Shown here one piece after another: positions 54,746 through 63,328 of a stretch of 64,000 nucleotides of DNA; positions within the stretch are counted from its first letter, which is position 1; every line of letters starts with the position of its first letter. The stretch covers positions 62,001 to 126,000 of the forward strand of contig JADHTB010000007.1 of NCBI GenBank assembly GCA_016776605.1. The letters run 5' to 3'. The translations under genes were made by a program, and so were the position numbers. The stretch comes from Alphaproteobacteria bacterium (GTDB lineage: Bacteria > Pseudomonadota > Alphaproteobacteria > GCA-2731375). The notes under the pieces are model-generated. The model was not told where the DNA came from. It did no database searches and was given only the letters and a program-made list of their open reading frames with translations.

Positions 54746-56200
54746 TTAGATCCCCAATGGCGGTTGGCGTTGGTGCCATTCCGTGGCCTGCTCATAAGCA
54801 TCCGCGACCTGCAACAGCAACGGCTCCTCGAACCAGGGGCCCAAAAGTTGCAGACCTATTGGCAGGCCATCCCGGGTGAAGCCGCAGGGAATGGACATTG
54901 CCGGTTGCCCGGTGAAGCAGGCCAATCGTGTCAGTTGCCCCAGCACCTTCCAGCCAATAACCGATTTATCGCCGACCATTATTTCGCCCGTATCAATGGG
55001 GACAGACGGTATCACCGTCGTCGGCATGGCCAGGATTGGTGTCTGTGCCAGAACGCCGGCCATGTCCTGGCGCACTCTGGCCTGGGCTTGCCGCGCCCGG
55101 ATGTAATCCGTGGCCGGCAGCCCCTCGCCCAGACGAAGGCGTTGGTTCACGTCCGGCGACAGATCGTCCGCGTTGTTCTGCAAATGCCCGCCATGCATCG
55201 CGTGGGCCTCGCCCATGGCCATGACGTTCCAGCCCTGCACCGCCTCGCGGTGAAAGGGCAGCACCACTTCCTCGACCACCGCGCCCAGATCGTCCAGAAC
55301 CACCAGGGCGGCCTGCACCGCAGCCTCGATTTCCGGGTGCAGACGGTCAAAATAAAAATCTCGCGGCACCCCGATGCGCACGCCATCCAGGGGCCGGCCC
55401 AGCAGGGCGGTATAGTCAGCAACCCTTGCCCCCGCCGTACTGGGATCGGCCGCATCCTCGCCGGCGATGGCCGCCAGCACCAGGGCCGCATCACGTACCG
55501 TGCGGGCCAGGGGGCCGCCATGATCCAGGCTTTCGCACAGGGGATAGATGCCCGCGCGGGAGGTCAGGCCATAGGTCTGCTTCAGGCCGACCACGCCGCA
55601 AAGGGCGGCCGGAATGCGGATCGAACCGCCGGTGTCGCTGCCCAGGGTGGCCATGGCCAGACGGCCTGCGGTGGCACAGCCCGAACCGGAGGACGAGCCG
55701 CCGCAAACCCGGGACCTATCCCATGGGTTTCGCGCCGTGCCCACATGGGGGTTGATCCCCGTGGGGCCAAAGGCGAATTCGTGCAAGCTCAACATTCCCA
55801 GCATAATGGCGCCGGCCTCGCGCAGACGGGCAACAGACGTCGCATCGCTGTTGGCCACGCCTTCGGAAAGAATTTTTGAACCACAGGTGCGTTCCATGCC
55901 GGCGACCTGAAACAGATCCTTCACCGCCATGGGTATGCCATGCAGGGGGCCGCGATACCGGCCCGCCGCGATCTCCGCCTCCGCCTCCTTGGCCGCCGCC
56001 AGGGCCGCATCGGGGTAAAGCGAGGTATAGGCGTTCAGATCCGGGTTCAGCGCCTCGATCCGGGCCAACTGGCTTTGCATCACTTCAACGGGCGAGACAT
56101 CGCCGTCCGCGATCAACGGCGCCAGAGTGGCAATATCCATCAAGGCCAGCTCGTCAGTCTTCATATCAGTGTCCATATCATTGTTCATATCAGTGCTCAT
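54746..56200 (-). CDS. Amidase (amidase signature family)
   Basis: 484 residues. The Ser-cisSer-Lys triad is visible: Lys in IPMAVKDLFQVAGM, cis-Ser and nucleophile Ser in GGSSSGSGCATAGR ... LGSDTGGSIRIPAALCG. The start region carries a short run of Met-Asn/Asp repeats (MSTDMNNDMDTDMKTDE) that could include a later start. Substrates for such enzymes are amides of small acids or aryl groups. Its position between a DehI-like gene and an isochorismatase-family gene suggests an operon degrading an N-containing compound. Confidence 0.93.
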   Translation of the reverse strand: MSTDMNNDMDTDMKTDELALMDIATLAPLIADGDVSPVEVMQSQLARIEALNPDLNAYTSLYPDAALAAAKEAEAEIAAGRYRGPLHGIPMAVKDLFQVAGMERTCGSKILSEGVANSDATSVARLREAGAIMLGMLSLHEFAFGPTGINPHVGTARNPWDRSRVCGGSSSGSGCATAGRLAMATLGSDTGGSIRIPAALCGVVGLKQTYGLTSRAGIYPLCESLDHGGPLARTVRDAALVLAAIAGEDAADPSTAGARVADYTALLGRPLDGVRIGVPRDFYFDRLHPEIEAAVQAALVVLDDLGAVVEEVVLPFHREAVQGWNVMAMGEAHAMHGGHLQNNADDLSPDVNQRLRLGEGLPATDYIRARQAQARVRQDMAGVLAQTPILAMPTTVIPSVPIDTGEIMVGDKSVIGWKVLGQLTRLACFTGQPAMSIPCGFTRDGLPIGLQLLGPWFEEPLLLQVADAYEQATEWHQRQPPLGI

Positions 56201-56244
56201 GCCGCCATATTTTTACGCCGCTGTAGCATGAAGATTTCCGGTCG

Positions 56245-56881
56245 TTACGATGCATTGCGCCGGCGCACCGTTTCCAGATACTCCAACACATCATCCAGGC
56301 TGACAACATCGGCATAGCGGCGGCCCACGTCCTGCAAATTGGCTTTGTGCGGCCCCTCCTCCACATCACCGACGCAATCTTCCGGCACCGCAACGCGGAA
56401 ACCATAGGAAAAGGCATCAATCACCGAGGCGCGGACGCAGCCGGAGGTATTGCAGCCCGCGATGATCACCGTATCCACCCGTTCCTTGATAAAAAAACTG
56501 ACTGACCGCCGTTTGGAAAAAGATCGACGGCCCGGTTTTGCAATAGACGACGTCATAATCGGGCTCATAGATCCGCGGGTCCAGCTCGGTACAGGGATGG
56601 CCATGACGAAATTCTTCCATTACCGCGGGAATCTTCCAGTAGGGCGCGTCCCGTTGAGAGGTATAGGCGGTATAACAGGTCGCCACGGGGACGTTGGCGG
56701 CCCGGGCGACTTCCAGCATGCGGGCCGTATTCTCCACCGCGCGTTCGACCAGGGGCCGGCCGCCAAGCGGGTATTTCCCATCCGTGAACCCGGTCTGGAA
56801 ATCGACCACGGCAATCGCCGGGCGCTCGCCAAAGCCGATGCTGTGGGCGCCAAAACCAATATCCTTGTAGGTATCCGTCAC
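56245..56881 (-). pseudogene. Isochorismatase-family hydrolase disrupted by a frameshift in a 7-T run
   Basis: Two adjoining frames together form one complete cysteine hydrolase. The first (from the ATG at 56881) gives AIAVVDFQTGF and DVVYCKTGPSIFF up to AVSQFF; the second gives IKERVDTVIIAGCNTSGCVR and RRYADVVSLDDVLEYLETV to the stop at 56245. They join if one T is removed from the TTTTTTT run on the coding strand (plus-strand A-run at 56491-56497). All three catalytic residues are present across the joint. Cause could be a real mutation, phase variation or a sequencing/assembly indel in a homopolymer. Confidence 0.85.
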
Positions 56882-56902
56882 GGCCAGCTTCCCTTCAATT
56901 TT

Positions 56903-57652
56903 CTAAATAAGTAGCGCCACGTCGAAACGATCCTTGAAGGCCTGGCGCAGCGTTTCAAACCGCACACCGACCCGGATCACTGAAAAATCGCGAAAATCTA
57001 TGATAGTCGAGGACCGACCCTGACGGTTAGCATATTGCGACAGGCCATGATCGAAGGCAATGTCAGCGGCGGCGCGCACCACCGCGTCAATATCGCCCAG
57101 GCGATATTTGCTGCCCGATAGGGATAGATTGGCCGAGGAACCAAACACCGGCATTTCGCGGCGCCAGGCCTGCCGGGCGATCTCGTCATGCATCTGCCCG
57201 GCGTTCAACAGCATATCCAGCGTGCCTGCCTTGGAAGAGGATTGCAGGACGAAAGGATCAACATTTGCAAGAATAGGATGATCCTCGCGAAACGGCGCCA
57301 CCACGGAAAACGGCAGACCAACGGCTTCAACCATTTCCCGCACCATGGCGTGCTGCTCATCCGCCAGGAGGTGCAATTCCCGGCTCATGGCAAAATTTCC
57401 AAACATCCCGCTGGGTTTTTCGTAACTACGCTGTTTGGCATCGAAAATGCGGCGAATGCCCTGAGGTGTCGCCGCCAGAATGGCATAGGCCACGTCCAGG
57501 GGCGCGATAGCAACGCCTCCCCCGGCCAGAACATCCAACAGGGCGCCAACATCGGCGCGCAGTTGTTCGGGCGCAACCGTATCCTGGCTACGCCGCTCGT
57601 CAGGCCGCGCCGGCGGCAGCGGCGTTTCAACTTCGGGCATCAGACCTGGCAT
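56903..57652 (-). CDS. Sua5/YciO/YrdC-like protein
   Basis: 249 residues from the ATG at 57652, two bases after the upp stop; an ATG 12 bases further in has a slightly better upstream AGG. The YrdC-type core includes LLDVLAGGGVAIAPLDVAYA, RIFDAKQRSYEKPSGMFGNF and SSANLSLSGSKYRLGDID. The classic members make threonylcarbamoyl-AMP for tRNA; this one has a modified KxR-type motif (YEKPSGMF), so it is a divergent family member. Tight coupling with upp is notable. Confidence 0.8.
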   Translation of the reverse strand: MPGLMPEVETPLPPARPDERRSQDTVAPEQLRADVGALLDVLAGGGVAIAPLDVAYAILAATPQGIRRIFDAKQRSYEKPSGMFGNFAMSRELHLLADEQHAMVREMVEAVGLPFSVVAPFREDHPILANVDPFVLQSSSKAGTLDMLLNAGQMHDEIARQAWRREMPVFGSSANLSLSGSKYRLGDIDAVVRAAADIAFDHGLSQYANRQGRSSTIIDFRDFSVIRVGVRFETLRQAFKDRFDVALLI

Positions 57653-57653
57653 A

Positions 57654-58289
57654 CTATTTGGTACCATACAGGCGGTCACCGGCATCACCCAGGCCGGGCA
57701 GAATATAGCCGATCTCGCTCAATTGCCGATCGATGGCGGCGGTCAATATGGGCACATCGGGATGGGCGGTGGCAAAGGCCTCGATGCCTTCAGGCGCCGC
57801 GACCAGGGCAACCAACTTGATCCGTTTGGCGCCGGCCTCCTTCAGGCGGCTGATGGCGGCGCTGGCGGAATTGCCCGTGGCCAGCATAGGGTCCACCACG
57901 ATCACCTGCCGCTCGCCGATGGAATGGGGCAGCTTCAGGTAATATTGCACCGGCTCCAAGGTATCGTGATCGCGGTACATGCCGATATGGCCGACCCGGG
58001 CGGCGGGGATCAAATCCAGCATCCCCTCCAACAGGCCGTTGCCGGCACGCAGGATCGACACCAGGCACAATTTTTTGCCATCCAGGACCGGCGCGTCCAT
58101 GCTCTCCAACGGCGTTTCGATCTCCACCCGCTTCAACGGCAGATCGCGGGTCGCCTCGAACGCCAGCAACCAGGCGATCTCGCGCAACAATTGCCGAAAT
58201 TGCGCCGTCGAAGTCTCTACCCGCCGCAGCAAGGTCAATTTGTGCTGGATCAGCGGATGATCCGCCACGGTCACATTCGGTGCCGCCAT
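57654..58289 (-). CDS. upp: Uracil phosphoribosyltransferase
   Basis: 211 residues, normal length. It converts uracil and PRPP to UMP in pyrimidine salvage. Signatures: [59 protein letters not shown] and the PRPP loop [16 protein letters not shown], ending [15 protein letters not shown]. The YrdC-like gene starts two bases after its stop. The upstream intergenic region is shared with the divergent flagellin unit. Confidence 0.97.
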   Translation of the reverse strand: MAAPNVTVADHPLIQHKLTLLRRVETSTAQFRQLLREIAWLLAFEATRDLPLKRVEIETPLESMDAPVLDGKKLCLVSILRAGNGLLEGMLDLIPAARVGHIGMYRDHDTLEPVQYYLKLPHSIGERQVIVVDPMLATGNSASAAISRLKEAGAKRIKLVALVAAPEGIEAFATAHPDVPILTAAIDRQLSEIGYILPGLGDAGDRLYGTK

Positions 58290-58507
58290 GCGCTTTGCCC
58301 CTCCATTATTTTGTGGTCCAGTGTAACCACAGGGCCCAAAAGGAACATAGCCCCTTCACGGAATTTCCGCCCGGAACCATTGGAAAACAGCGGAAATCAG
58401 CGGAAATATGCGCCCACCCATAGGCCCGCATACCCGTCGAAACCAATCTTGCATTGTTAACCTGCCATTAATGTTTCACGGCTAGTGTGACCATTGCCCT
58501 GCTCTAT
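58290..58507. promoter_or_regulatory. Divergent intergenic region between upp and the flagellin riboswitch
   Basis: About 218 bp with no gene. It should hold the upp promoter (minus) and the flagellin promoter (plus). No clear sigma-28 or sigma-54 match was found; the AT-richer stretch near 58445-58490 is the likeliest promoter zone for the riboswitch transcript. Confidence 0.4.
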
Positions 58508-58603
58508 GCGGGGGTCGATCCACGAAATGGCAAACCGTCGGTAACGGCGGGACGCAGAGCCACCGGTCCAACCAACCCAGAAAGGGTGATGGATAGCGGA
58601 GCC
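58508..58603 (+). ncRNA. Cyclic di-GMP-I (GEMM) riboswitch upstream of flagellin
   Basis: Matches the GEMM-I core in order: CCACGAAATGGCAAACC, then stem CCGTCG-GTAA-CGGCGG (a GNRA tetraloop closed by six pairs at about 58535-58550), GGGACGCAGAGCC, CCGGTCC, a second stem ACCC-AGAA-AGGGT and GGATAGCGG. Compared by memory with the Vibrio cholerae Vc2 aptamer, the GCAAACC, GGGACGCA-AGCC and AGCGG blocks are conserved. It lies about 20 nt upstream of the flagellin start, where it can control ribosome access or transcription. Boundaries of P1 are approximate. Confidence 0.85.
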
Positions 58604-58623
58604 TTCGAAAAGGAAGACGCACC

Positions 58624-59442
58624 ATGGTGAACTCTATCAACACCAATAACGCCGCCGCGACAGGGTTGCGCCAGTTGTCGGCCACCAGGGATAACCTGGA
58701 AAAAATCCAAACCCACATTTCCACCGGCAAGAAGATCAACTCGCCCAAGGACGATGCCGCCACCCTGGCCATCGCCCAGCAGTTGATTTCGACCTTTGAA
58801 GGCACCGGGGCGGTGCGCGAGGGCCTAAGCCGGGCCAGCGCCACGATCGATGTTGCCTTGGCCGCCGGGGAATCGACCGCAGACTTGCTGGTCGAGATGA
58901 AGGGCTTGGCGGTTCAGGCCAATCAAGCGGGGCTGGATCAAAACTCGCGCGATGCCATGAATTCGGCCTTCAACGCGCTCCGTGATCAGGTCGCCAGTAT
59001 TAACGACAGCGCCAGCTTCGCGGGCACCAATCTGGTTGCCGCAGGCGCAGCGGATCAGAACATCCTAAGTGACGACAACGGCGGACGCATTACCGTCGGC
59101 GCCCAAGATTTATCCACGGGCGGCCTTGGTATTGCCAGCCTTTCGCTGAATACCTTTGGCAACGCCGCAACCGCGTTGAGCGGCCTTGATGCGGCGATCA
59201 CCGATGCTTCGTCGAAACTGGCCAATCTTGGCAGTTCGGCCAAGCGCATCGAAACCCACGACGTACTCCTCGGCAAACAAAACGATACCTTGCGTGCCGG
59301 CATCGGCAATCTGGTGGACGCGGACATGGCGGAAGAAAGCGCCGCGTTGCAGTCCAATCAGATCAAGGAGTCCCTGGGCGTGATCAGCCTTGGCGTCGCC
59401 AACGCGGCCCCTTCGCGGATGCTCGCACTGTTTGGTGGCTAG
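58624..59442 (+). CDS. Flagellin
   Basis: 272 residues, the short form seen in many alphaproteobacteria: conserved N-terminal D0/D1 (MVNSINTNNAAATGLRQLSA, ISTGKKINSPKDDAATLAIA), a reduced central region, and C-terminal D0 (NLVDADMAEESAALQSNQIK, SLGVISLGVANAAPSRMLAL). It is exported by the flagellar type III system and polymerises into the filament. GGAAG lies 7 bases before the ATG, just after the c-di-GMP riboswitch, so filament synthesis is probably tied to c-di-GMP. No other flagellar gene is adjacent. A 10-bp GC hairpin follows. Confidence 0.95.
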   Translation: MVNSINTNNAAATGLRQLSATRDNLEKIQTHISTGKKINSPKDDAATLAIAQQLISTFEGTGAVREGLSRASATIDVALAAGESTADLLVEMKGLAVQANQAGLDQNSRDAMNSAFNALRDQVASINDSASFAGTNLVAAGAADQNILSDDNGGRITVGAQDLSTGGLGIASLSLNTFGNAATALSGLDAAITDASSKLANLGSSAKRIETHDVLLGKQNDTLRAGIGNLVDADMAEESAALQSNQIKESLGVISLGVANAAPSRMLALFGG

Positions 59443-59543
59443 GGGCGTTTCGATCCGCACCTGCTAGAAGGGCTAGGTTGCGGTTCGCCTCGAATGCCAG
59501 CGACAGGCTATCCAGGCCAGTTTCGCGATGGACTGAACCATCC

Positions 59544-59575
59544 GCTCCCCCGGGCGTATTCGCGGCCGGGGGAGC
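59544..59575 (+). terminator. Strong GC hairpin downstream of flagellin
   Basis: Perfect 10-bp inverted repeat GCTCCCCCGG (59544-59553) and CCGGGGGAGC (59566-59575) with a 12-base loop, about 100 bases after the flagellin stop. There is no T-run after it, so it may be a terminator of the L-shaped type or an mRNA-stabilising structure. It also lies 9 bases past the end of the convergent PAS gene. Confidence 0.6.
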
Positions 59576-59584
59576 CGGGATGAC

Positions 59585-60061
59585 TTATACCAACCGTCGT
59601 AGATAATCGACAAACCCCAGTATTTTATTGACTGTTTTCCCGTCATCCGAGATGGGGCAGGTTATGGTTTGCACGCGCAAAAAATCCTTATGGGGCCCAA
59701 CATAAGGAATGGTCTGTAAGCTCGGTTTTCGATAATTGACAACATCGTCCATGGACGCCCAGATACGGCTCCCGGGCCCCCTACCGGGGAATTGGCGCCA
59801 GTAGACGCCCATGCTATTGCCGTAGTTTTTCTCGATAATTCTTTGGCCTGTAATGCGTTCAACAAAATCCAGTGGGTTTTGCAGCACATGAATGACCACC
59901 AAATTAGGCAATAAATCTTTTATTTCCGCCGGTTTTATCTCGCGCCAAGTGGGCGCCGGGCGTGTTCCGGCCTTGGTTTTCCAATAACCGTATCCACGCT
60001 GAATAAGCGCGCTGGCGTTCTCGAAATCCTCGCCATACAGGATCGATTCCTGTTCCTCCAT
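59585..60061 (-). CDS. PAS domain-containing protein (PF07310/PAS_5-like)
   Basis: 158 residues from the ATG at 60061, with GGAG 9-10 bases upstream. One PAS-like domain: SALIQRGYGYWKTKAGTRPA, DLLPNLVVIHVLQNPLDFVE, and a C-terminal GKTVNKILGFVDYLRR. Alphaproteobacterial proteins of this family are small, lack an output domain and are mostly uncharacterised. It is convergent with flagellin. A signalling link to motility is possible but not shown. Confidence 0.8.
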   Translation of the reverse strand: MEEQESILYGEDFENASALIQRGYGYWKTKAGTRPAPTWREIKPAEIKDLLPNLVVIHVLQNPLDFVERITGQRIIEKNYGNSMGVYWRQFPGRGPGSRIWASMDDVVNYRKPSLQTIPYVGPHKDFLRVQTITCPISDDGKTVNKILGFVDYLRRLV

Positions 60062-60231
60062 GCTTCGGCGCTCCACAAATGGTGCAATGACCTGACCCTG
60101 GAAGTATCTACGCCAAATTGACTAAACAAAGGCTAAATGAGTAGAAGTTTTTCAAATCCAACTTGATAACGCGAGATCTTTTGCAACCACCCATGCCTAA
60201 AAGGGTGATGGCTCCCTCGCCATAATTTGGC

Positions 60232-60256
60232 CTAATATCAAGAAAGATTATTAGGA
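60232..60256 (+). promoter_or_regulatory. Hairpin overlapping the ribosome binding site of a small gene
   Basis: CCTAATATC (60232-60240) pairs with GATTATTAGG (60247-60256), with one bulged T, around an AAGAAA loop. The 3' arm contains the AGG of the AGGAG ribosome binding site (60254-60258) for the ATG at 60264, so the folded form would hide it. A second stem, CACCC ... GGGTG, lies upstream at about 60189-60208. Confidence 0.5.
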
Positions 60257-60263
60257 GCGGAGC

Positions 60264-60512
60264 ATGGCGGAGATCAGCTACCCGGAAGATTGGCGCAAGA
60301 TTCCGACCAAGCAATTCAAACGAATGCTGCTGACGCCGGCGCAATATACCGCCATACGGGCGGAACGCCTGGCGCGGGAGGAACCTGCGCCACAGGTGGG
60401 CCAAATCGAGTCGGGCTTTAGCCTGGAGCGGCTGTCGGCGGCGGGCAGACGAACCCACGAGCGAGAGAAAATTTCAATTAATCGGAGTCGCTCTCGCGAC
60501 CTGCTGCTCTAA
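60264..60512 (+). CDS. Small hypothetical protein with a repeat-encoded C-terminus
   Basis: 82 residues, preceded by a strong AGGAG five bases before the ATG. The first 50 residues (MAEISYPEDWRKIPTKQFKR, LTPAQYTAIRAERLAREEPA) look like a real hydrophilic, helical protein; no family recognised. The last ~16 residues (KISINRSRSRDLLL) are encoded by a shortened palindromic repeat (60463-60511), whose end also supplies the TAA stop. The original C-terminus has probably been replaced by the insertion. Confidence 0.6.
   Translation: MAEISYPEDWRKIPTKQFKRMLLTPAQYTAIRAERLAREEPAPQVGQIESGFSLERLSAAGRRTHEREKISINRSRSRDLLL
60463..60511 (+). repeat. Palindromic intergenic repeat, family 2, copy c (internally deleted)
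   Basis: GAGAGAAAATTTCAATTAATC and GGAGTCGCTCTCGCGAC match the left half of the copy at 1316-1379; the right half is lost except the terminal TGCTCTA. It forms the 3' end of the small upstream reading frame. Confidence 0.8.
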
Positions 60513-60515
60513 AGC

Positions 60516-61388
60516 ATGGAAAAGCAATCGGTGCCCCGGGGCATCATCTACGTCATCCTTTCGGCCATGGTTCTGGTGCCCATGGTGTCCGCCTCGATCA
60601 AGCATCTGGGGCAAAATTACGGTGTAGTGGAAATTGTCTGGGTCCGGGCCCTGGGACAAACGGTTTGGATGGCGGCGTTACTGGTGCCGCGTCATGGCTG
60701 GCGGATCTTGCGGCCGCAGCGCCTTGGGCTACAGTTGCTGCGCTCGGGCATCCTTTTCATATCGACCATCTGCTTTGTCTTCGGCATCAAGGCCGTGCCG
60801 TTGGTGACAACCCATGTCATCGGCTTCATCGCGCCGATGATCGTCGTGGCCCTGTCCGCCATCCTACTGGCCGAGCGGATCAGCCCGGCCCGATGGATCG
60901 CTGTGTTCGGGGGCTTCCTTGGGGTCTTGATCGTTCTGCAGCCGGGCATGGATACGGCCCTGCCGCTGGCGTCCCTGTGGCTGCTGGCGGCGGCGACGTG
61001 CTGGGCCGTGGTGCAGATTCTCAGCCGCCAGATTGCCACCCATGACCGTTCGGAAACCACCGCGATCTATACCTATGTGGTTGCCTTGGTTGTCATGACG
61101 CCCCTGGTCCCCGGCAGCTTTGATTTTTCCCTTTCGCCCGGGGCGGGTGATTGGCTGGCATTTGTTCTGATCGGACTGGTCGGCGGCATTCGCCATTATT
61201 GCAGCATCAAGGCCTATGCCCTGGCGCCGGCCTCGATCATCGCGCCGTTCAACTATACCGAACTGCTGGGCGCGACACTGGTCGGGGCGATCGTGTTTGG
61301 CAGCACGCCCGATGGCGCCACCTGGCTAGGCGCGCTGGTGATCATCGCCGCCGGGCTGTACCTGGTCTACAGCGAGCGCCGCCGCTAG
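60516..61388 (+). CDS. DMT superfamily transporter (EamA family)
   Basis: 290 residues with ten predicted membrane helices in two EamA repeats (GIIYVILSAMVLVPMVSASI; the second beginning SLWLLAAATCWAVVQILSR). The conserved pattern near the end of each half (FGIKAVPLVTTHVIGFIAPM; ALAPASIIAPFNYTELLGA) fits drug/metabolite exporters. The substrate is unknown. It starts three bases after the small ORF's stop, so it may be translated from the same transcript. Its TAG stop lies in CTAGAGCAG, the end motif of the family 1 elements. Confidence 0.92.
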   Translation: MEKQSVPRGIIYVILSAMVLVPMVSASIKHLGQNYGVVEIVWVRALGQTVWMAALLVPRHGWRILRPQRLGLQLLRSGILFISTICFVFGIKAVPLVTTHVIGFIAPMIVVALSAILLAERISPARWIAVFGGFLGVLIVLQPGMDTALPLASLWLLAAATCWAVVQILSRQIATHDRSETTAIYTYVVALVVMTPLVPGSFDFSLSPGAGDWLAFVLIGLVGGIRHYCSIKAYALAPASIIAPFNYTELLGATLVGAIVFGSTPDGATWLGALVIIAAGLYLVYSERRR

Positions 61389-61440
61389 AGCAGTTTCAAG
61401 TATGACTGGACAGCCACTGATATGGATCATTTCGCCAAGG
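61385..61440. repeat. Possible isolated end of a CTAGAGCAG-type element
   Basis: CTAGAGCAGTTTCAAGTA at the transporter stop matches the first nine bases of the family 1 element ends and then diverges. No opposing end was found before the next gene, so this is a remnant or another subfamily. Confidence 0.4.
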
Positions 61441-61495
61441 CTGGTTGCCCCCTATAATAACGTCTTTTGATGCCATGGCGGGGAGCCGGACAACA

Positions 61496-62455
61496 ATGAC
61501 GGATCGCAAAGCAGTGACAGATCCCACGGATTTTGGCGATGGGCAATACCCCCATGCCCTGGTCAACGTCACCAATGTCTGCAACCTGGATTGCCGCCAT
61601 TGTTTCGTCTTTCGCGGCGATAACCCGAATGCGCCGCGGGACAAGATGAACGATGCCACCATGCTGCACCAGTTGGAGGTGTTGCGCGACAAGCATGGCA
61701 TCCGCTCCATGCTGTTCATGGGGGGCGAGCCGATGATCCGTAAGGATCTGGTATTGCAGGCGACCCGGCTGTTCCCGGAAAGCGCCATTGTCACCAATGG
61801 CACCTATGGCATCCCATCGCTGCCTGGGCAACTGGTCACGGTTTCCCTGGACGGGCCGGCGGCATTGAACGATCCGATCCGGGGTGACGGCGTCTTCGCC
61901 AAGGTAAGGGAGGCTATATTCGCCCGCGACCCCGCCGACGGCACCACGGTGATGCTGCAAATGGCGGTGACCCGGGAAAATGCCCCCGGCCTGGAGGACT
62001 TCGTGGCGGAGGTTTCCACCTGGCCCATCGCCGGGGTTGCCTTCAGCTTTTATGTCCCCGTCAAGAATGATGCCACCGGCCTGGATTGGAAGGACCTGAA
62101 AGAGCGCGACAAGGTGCTGGATCGGGTGATCGCCCTGAAGGAGAAGTACCCGCACGTGATCAAATCAAACATCCCCACCCTGGAGATGATGAAGTCGGAC
62201 GTCGCCATCCAGTCGACCGGCGAAAATGGTGAGAATTGCATCCTGCGCCGCGACACCCTGCCGCTGTACATGGGCGAGGGCGGCCAGTTCGAAAAGCCGT
62301 TCTGCTGTTACGGCAACGATGTGGATTGCACCCGCTGTGGCGCCTATGCGGTGTTCAACCGGGCCTATCTGGACGCCCAGGGCCGGGGCAAGGCCGCCCG
62401 CTATGGCCGCGACGGTGCGGCAAAACTGGCGGCTTTGGAGGAAATTCCAAGCTAA
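61496..62455 (+). CDS. Radical SAM protein with C-terminal cysteine-rich cluster
   Basis: 319 residues from the ATG at 61496, with GGGGAG 10 bases upstream; longer frames start at 61445. The radical SAM C-x3-C-x2-C motif is in VTNVCNLDCRHCFVFRGDN, followed by FMGGEPMIRKDLV and LVTVSLDGPAALND. A second Cys set near the C-terminus (PFCCYGNDVDCTRCGAY) suggests an auxiliary iron-sulfur cluster of SPASM type. The reaction is unknown; no precursor peptide was found beside it. Divergent neighbours give no clear pathway. Confidence 0.9.
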   Translation: MTDRKAVTDPTDFGDGQYPHALVNVTNVCNLDCRHCFVFRGDNPNAPRDKMNDATMLHQLEVLRDKHGIRSMLFMGGEPMIRKDLVLQATRLFPESAIVTNGTYGIPSLPGQLVTVSLDGPAALNDPIRGDGVFAKVREAIFARDPADGTTVMLQMAVTRENAPGLEDFVAEVSTWPIAGVAFSFYVPVKNDATGLDWKDLKERDKVLDRVIALKEKYPHVIKSNIPTLEMMKSDVAIQSTGENGENCILRRDTLPLYMGEGGQFEKPFCCYGNDVDCTRCGAYAVFNRAYLDAQGRGKAARYGRDGAAKLAALEEIPS

Positions 62456-62513
62456 CGAAGCAACGGCCCCGGCGTTGCTTAAGCGACTGCGCTAGGCCAT
62501 TTTCTTGATTGAC

Positions 62514-63272
62514 TTAGCCGCGCCCCACGAACGGCATCTTGGTGGCCATTACGGTTAGGAACTGCACGTTGGCGTCGGGCGGCAGGCTGGCCATATAGAC
62601 CACCGCGCGGGAGACATTGTCCACATTCATCAGCGGTTCCGGCTTTACCGAGCCATCGGCCTGGGCCACGCCGTCCGCCATGCGCGCGGCCATGGGCGTC
62701 AGGGCATTGCCGATATCCAGCTGGCCGCAGGCAATATCGTATTTGCGCCCGTCCAGCGAGGTGGATTTGGTCAACCCGGTGACCGCGTGCTTGGTTGAGG
62801 TATAAGCAGCCGAATTGGGCCTTGGCGCATGTGCCGAGATCGAACCGTTGTTGATAATGCGCCCGCCCATGGGATCCTGCGCCTTCATCACCTTGAAGGC
62901 TTCCTGGGTACACAGGAAGACGCCGGTCAGGTTGACGTTGACCACGGAAGTCCATTGCTCAAAGGTCAAATCTTCCAAATTTACCGGTGGGGCGCCGGCG
63001 CCGGCGTTGTTGAACAGCAAATCCAGGCGGCCAAAAGCCTTCACCGTGGCCGCGAACAGCGCCGCGACCGAGGCCGGATCGGTGACATCGGTGGGCACGG
63101 CCAGGGCGCGGGCACCGGCATCGCCAGCTTCGGCAATGGACTCCTGCAAGGCATCCGCCCGCCGCCCCGCCAGGGCCACGGAATAACCTTCCCCCAATAA
63201 CGCCACGGCGGCGCCCCGGCCCACGCCCGAACCCGCCCCCGTCACGATGGCAACCTTGCCCTGTCCACTCAT
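62514..63272 (-). CDS. SDR family NAD(P)-dependent oxidoreductase
   Basis: 252 residues from the ATG at 63272 (AGG nine bases upstream); a longer frame begins at 63332. Classical SDR: cofactor motif [35 protein letters not shown], catalytic Ser in [20 protein letters not shown] with the Tyr of YTSTKHAV (Y-x3-K). Substrate not deducible. It lies 57 bases downstream of another SDR gene on the same strand. Confidence 0.92.
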   Translation of the reverse strand: MSGQGKVAIVTGAGSGVGRGAAVALLGEGYSVALAGRRADALQESIAEAGDAGARALAVPTDVTDPASVAALFAATVKAFGRLDLLFNNAGAGAPPVNLEDLTFEQWTSVVNVNLTGVFLCTQEAFKVMKAQDPMGGRIINNGSISAHAPRPNSAAYTSTKHAVTGLTKSTSLDGRKYDIACGQLDIGNALTPMAARMADGVAQADGSVKPEPLMNVDNVSRAVVYMASLPPDANVQFLTVMATKMPFVGRG

Positions 63273-63328
63273 CCTGTTCGTCCCTCTATTGCATAAATCA
63301 CTGACCGCGAAGGTAGTCCGCCGGCCGC

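Noticed and set aside
60130-60230. A second c-di-GMP riboswitch
   Set aside because: Only loose echoes of GCAAACC and AGGGTGATGG are present; the GGGACGCA-AGCC core and GNRA stem are missing, so I kept it only as an unusual leader.
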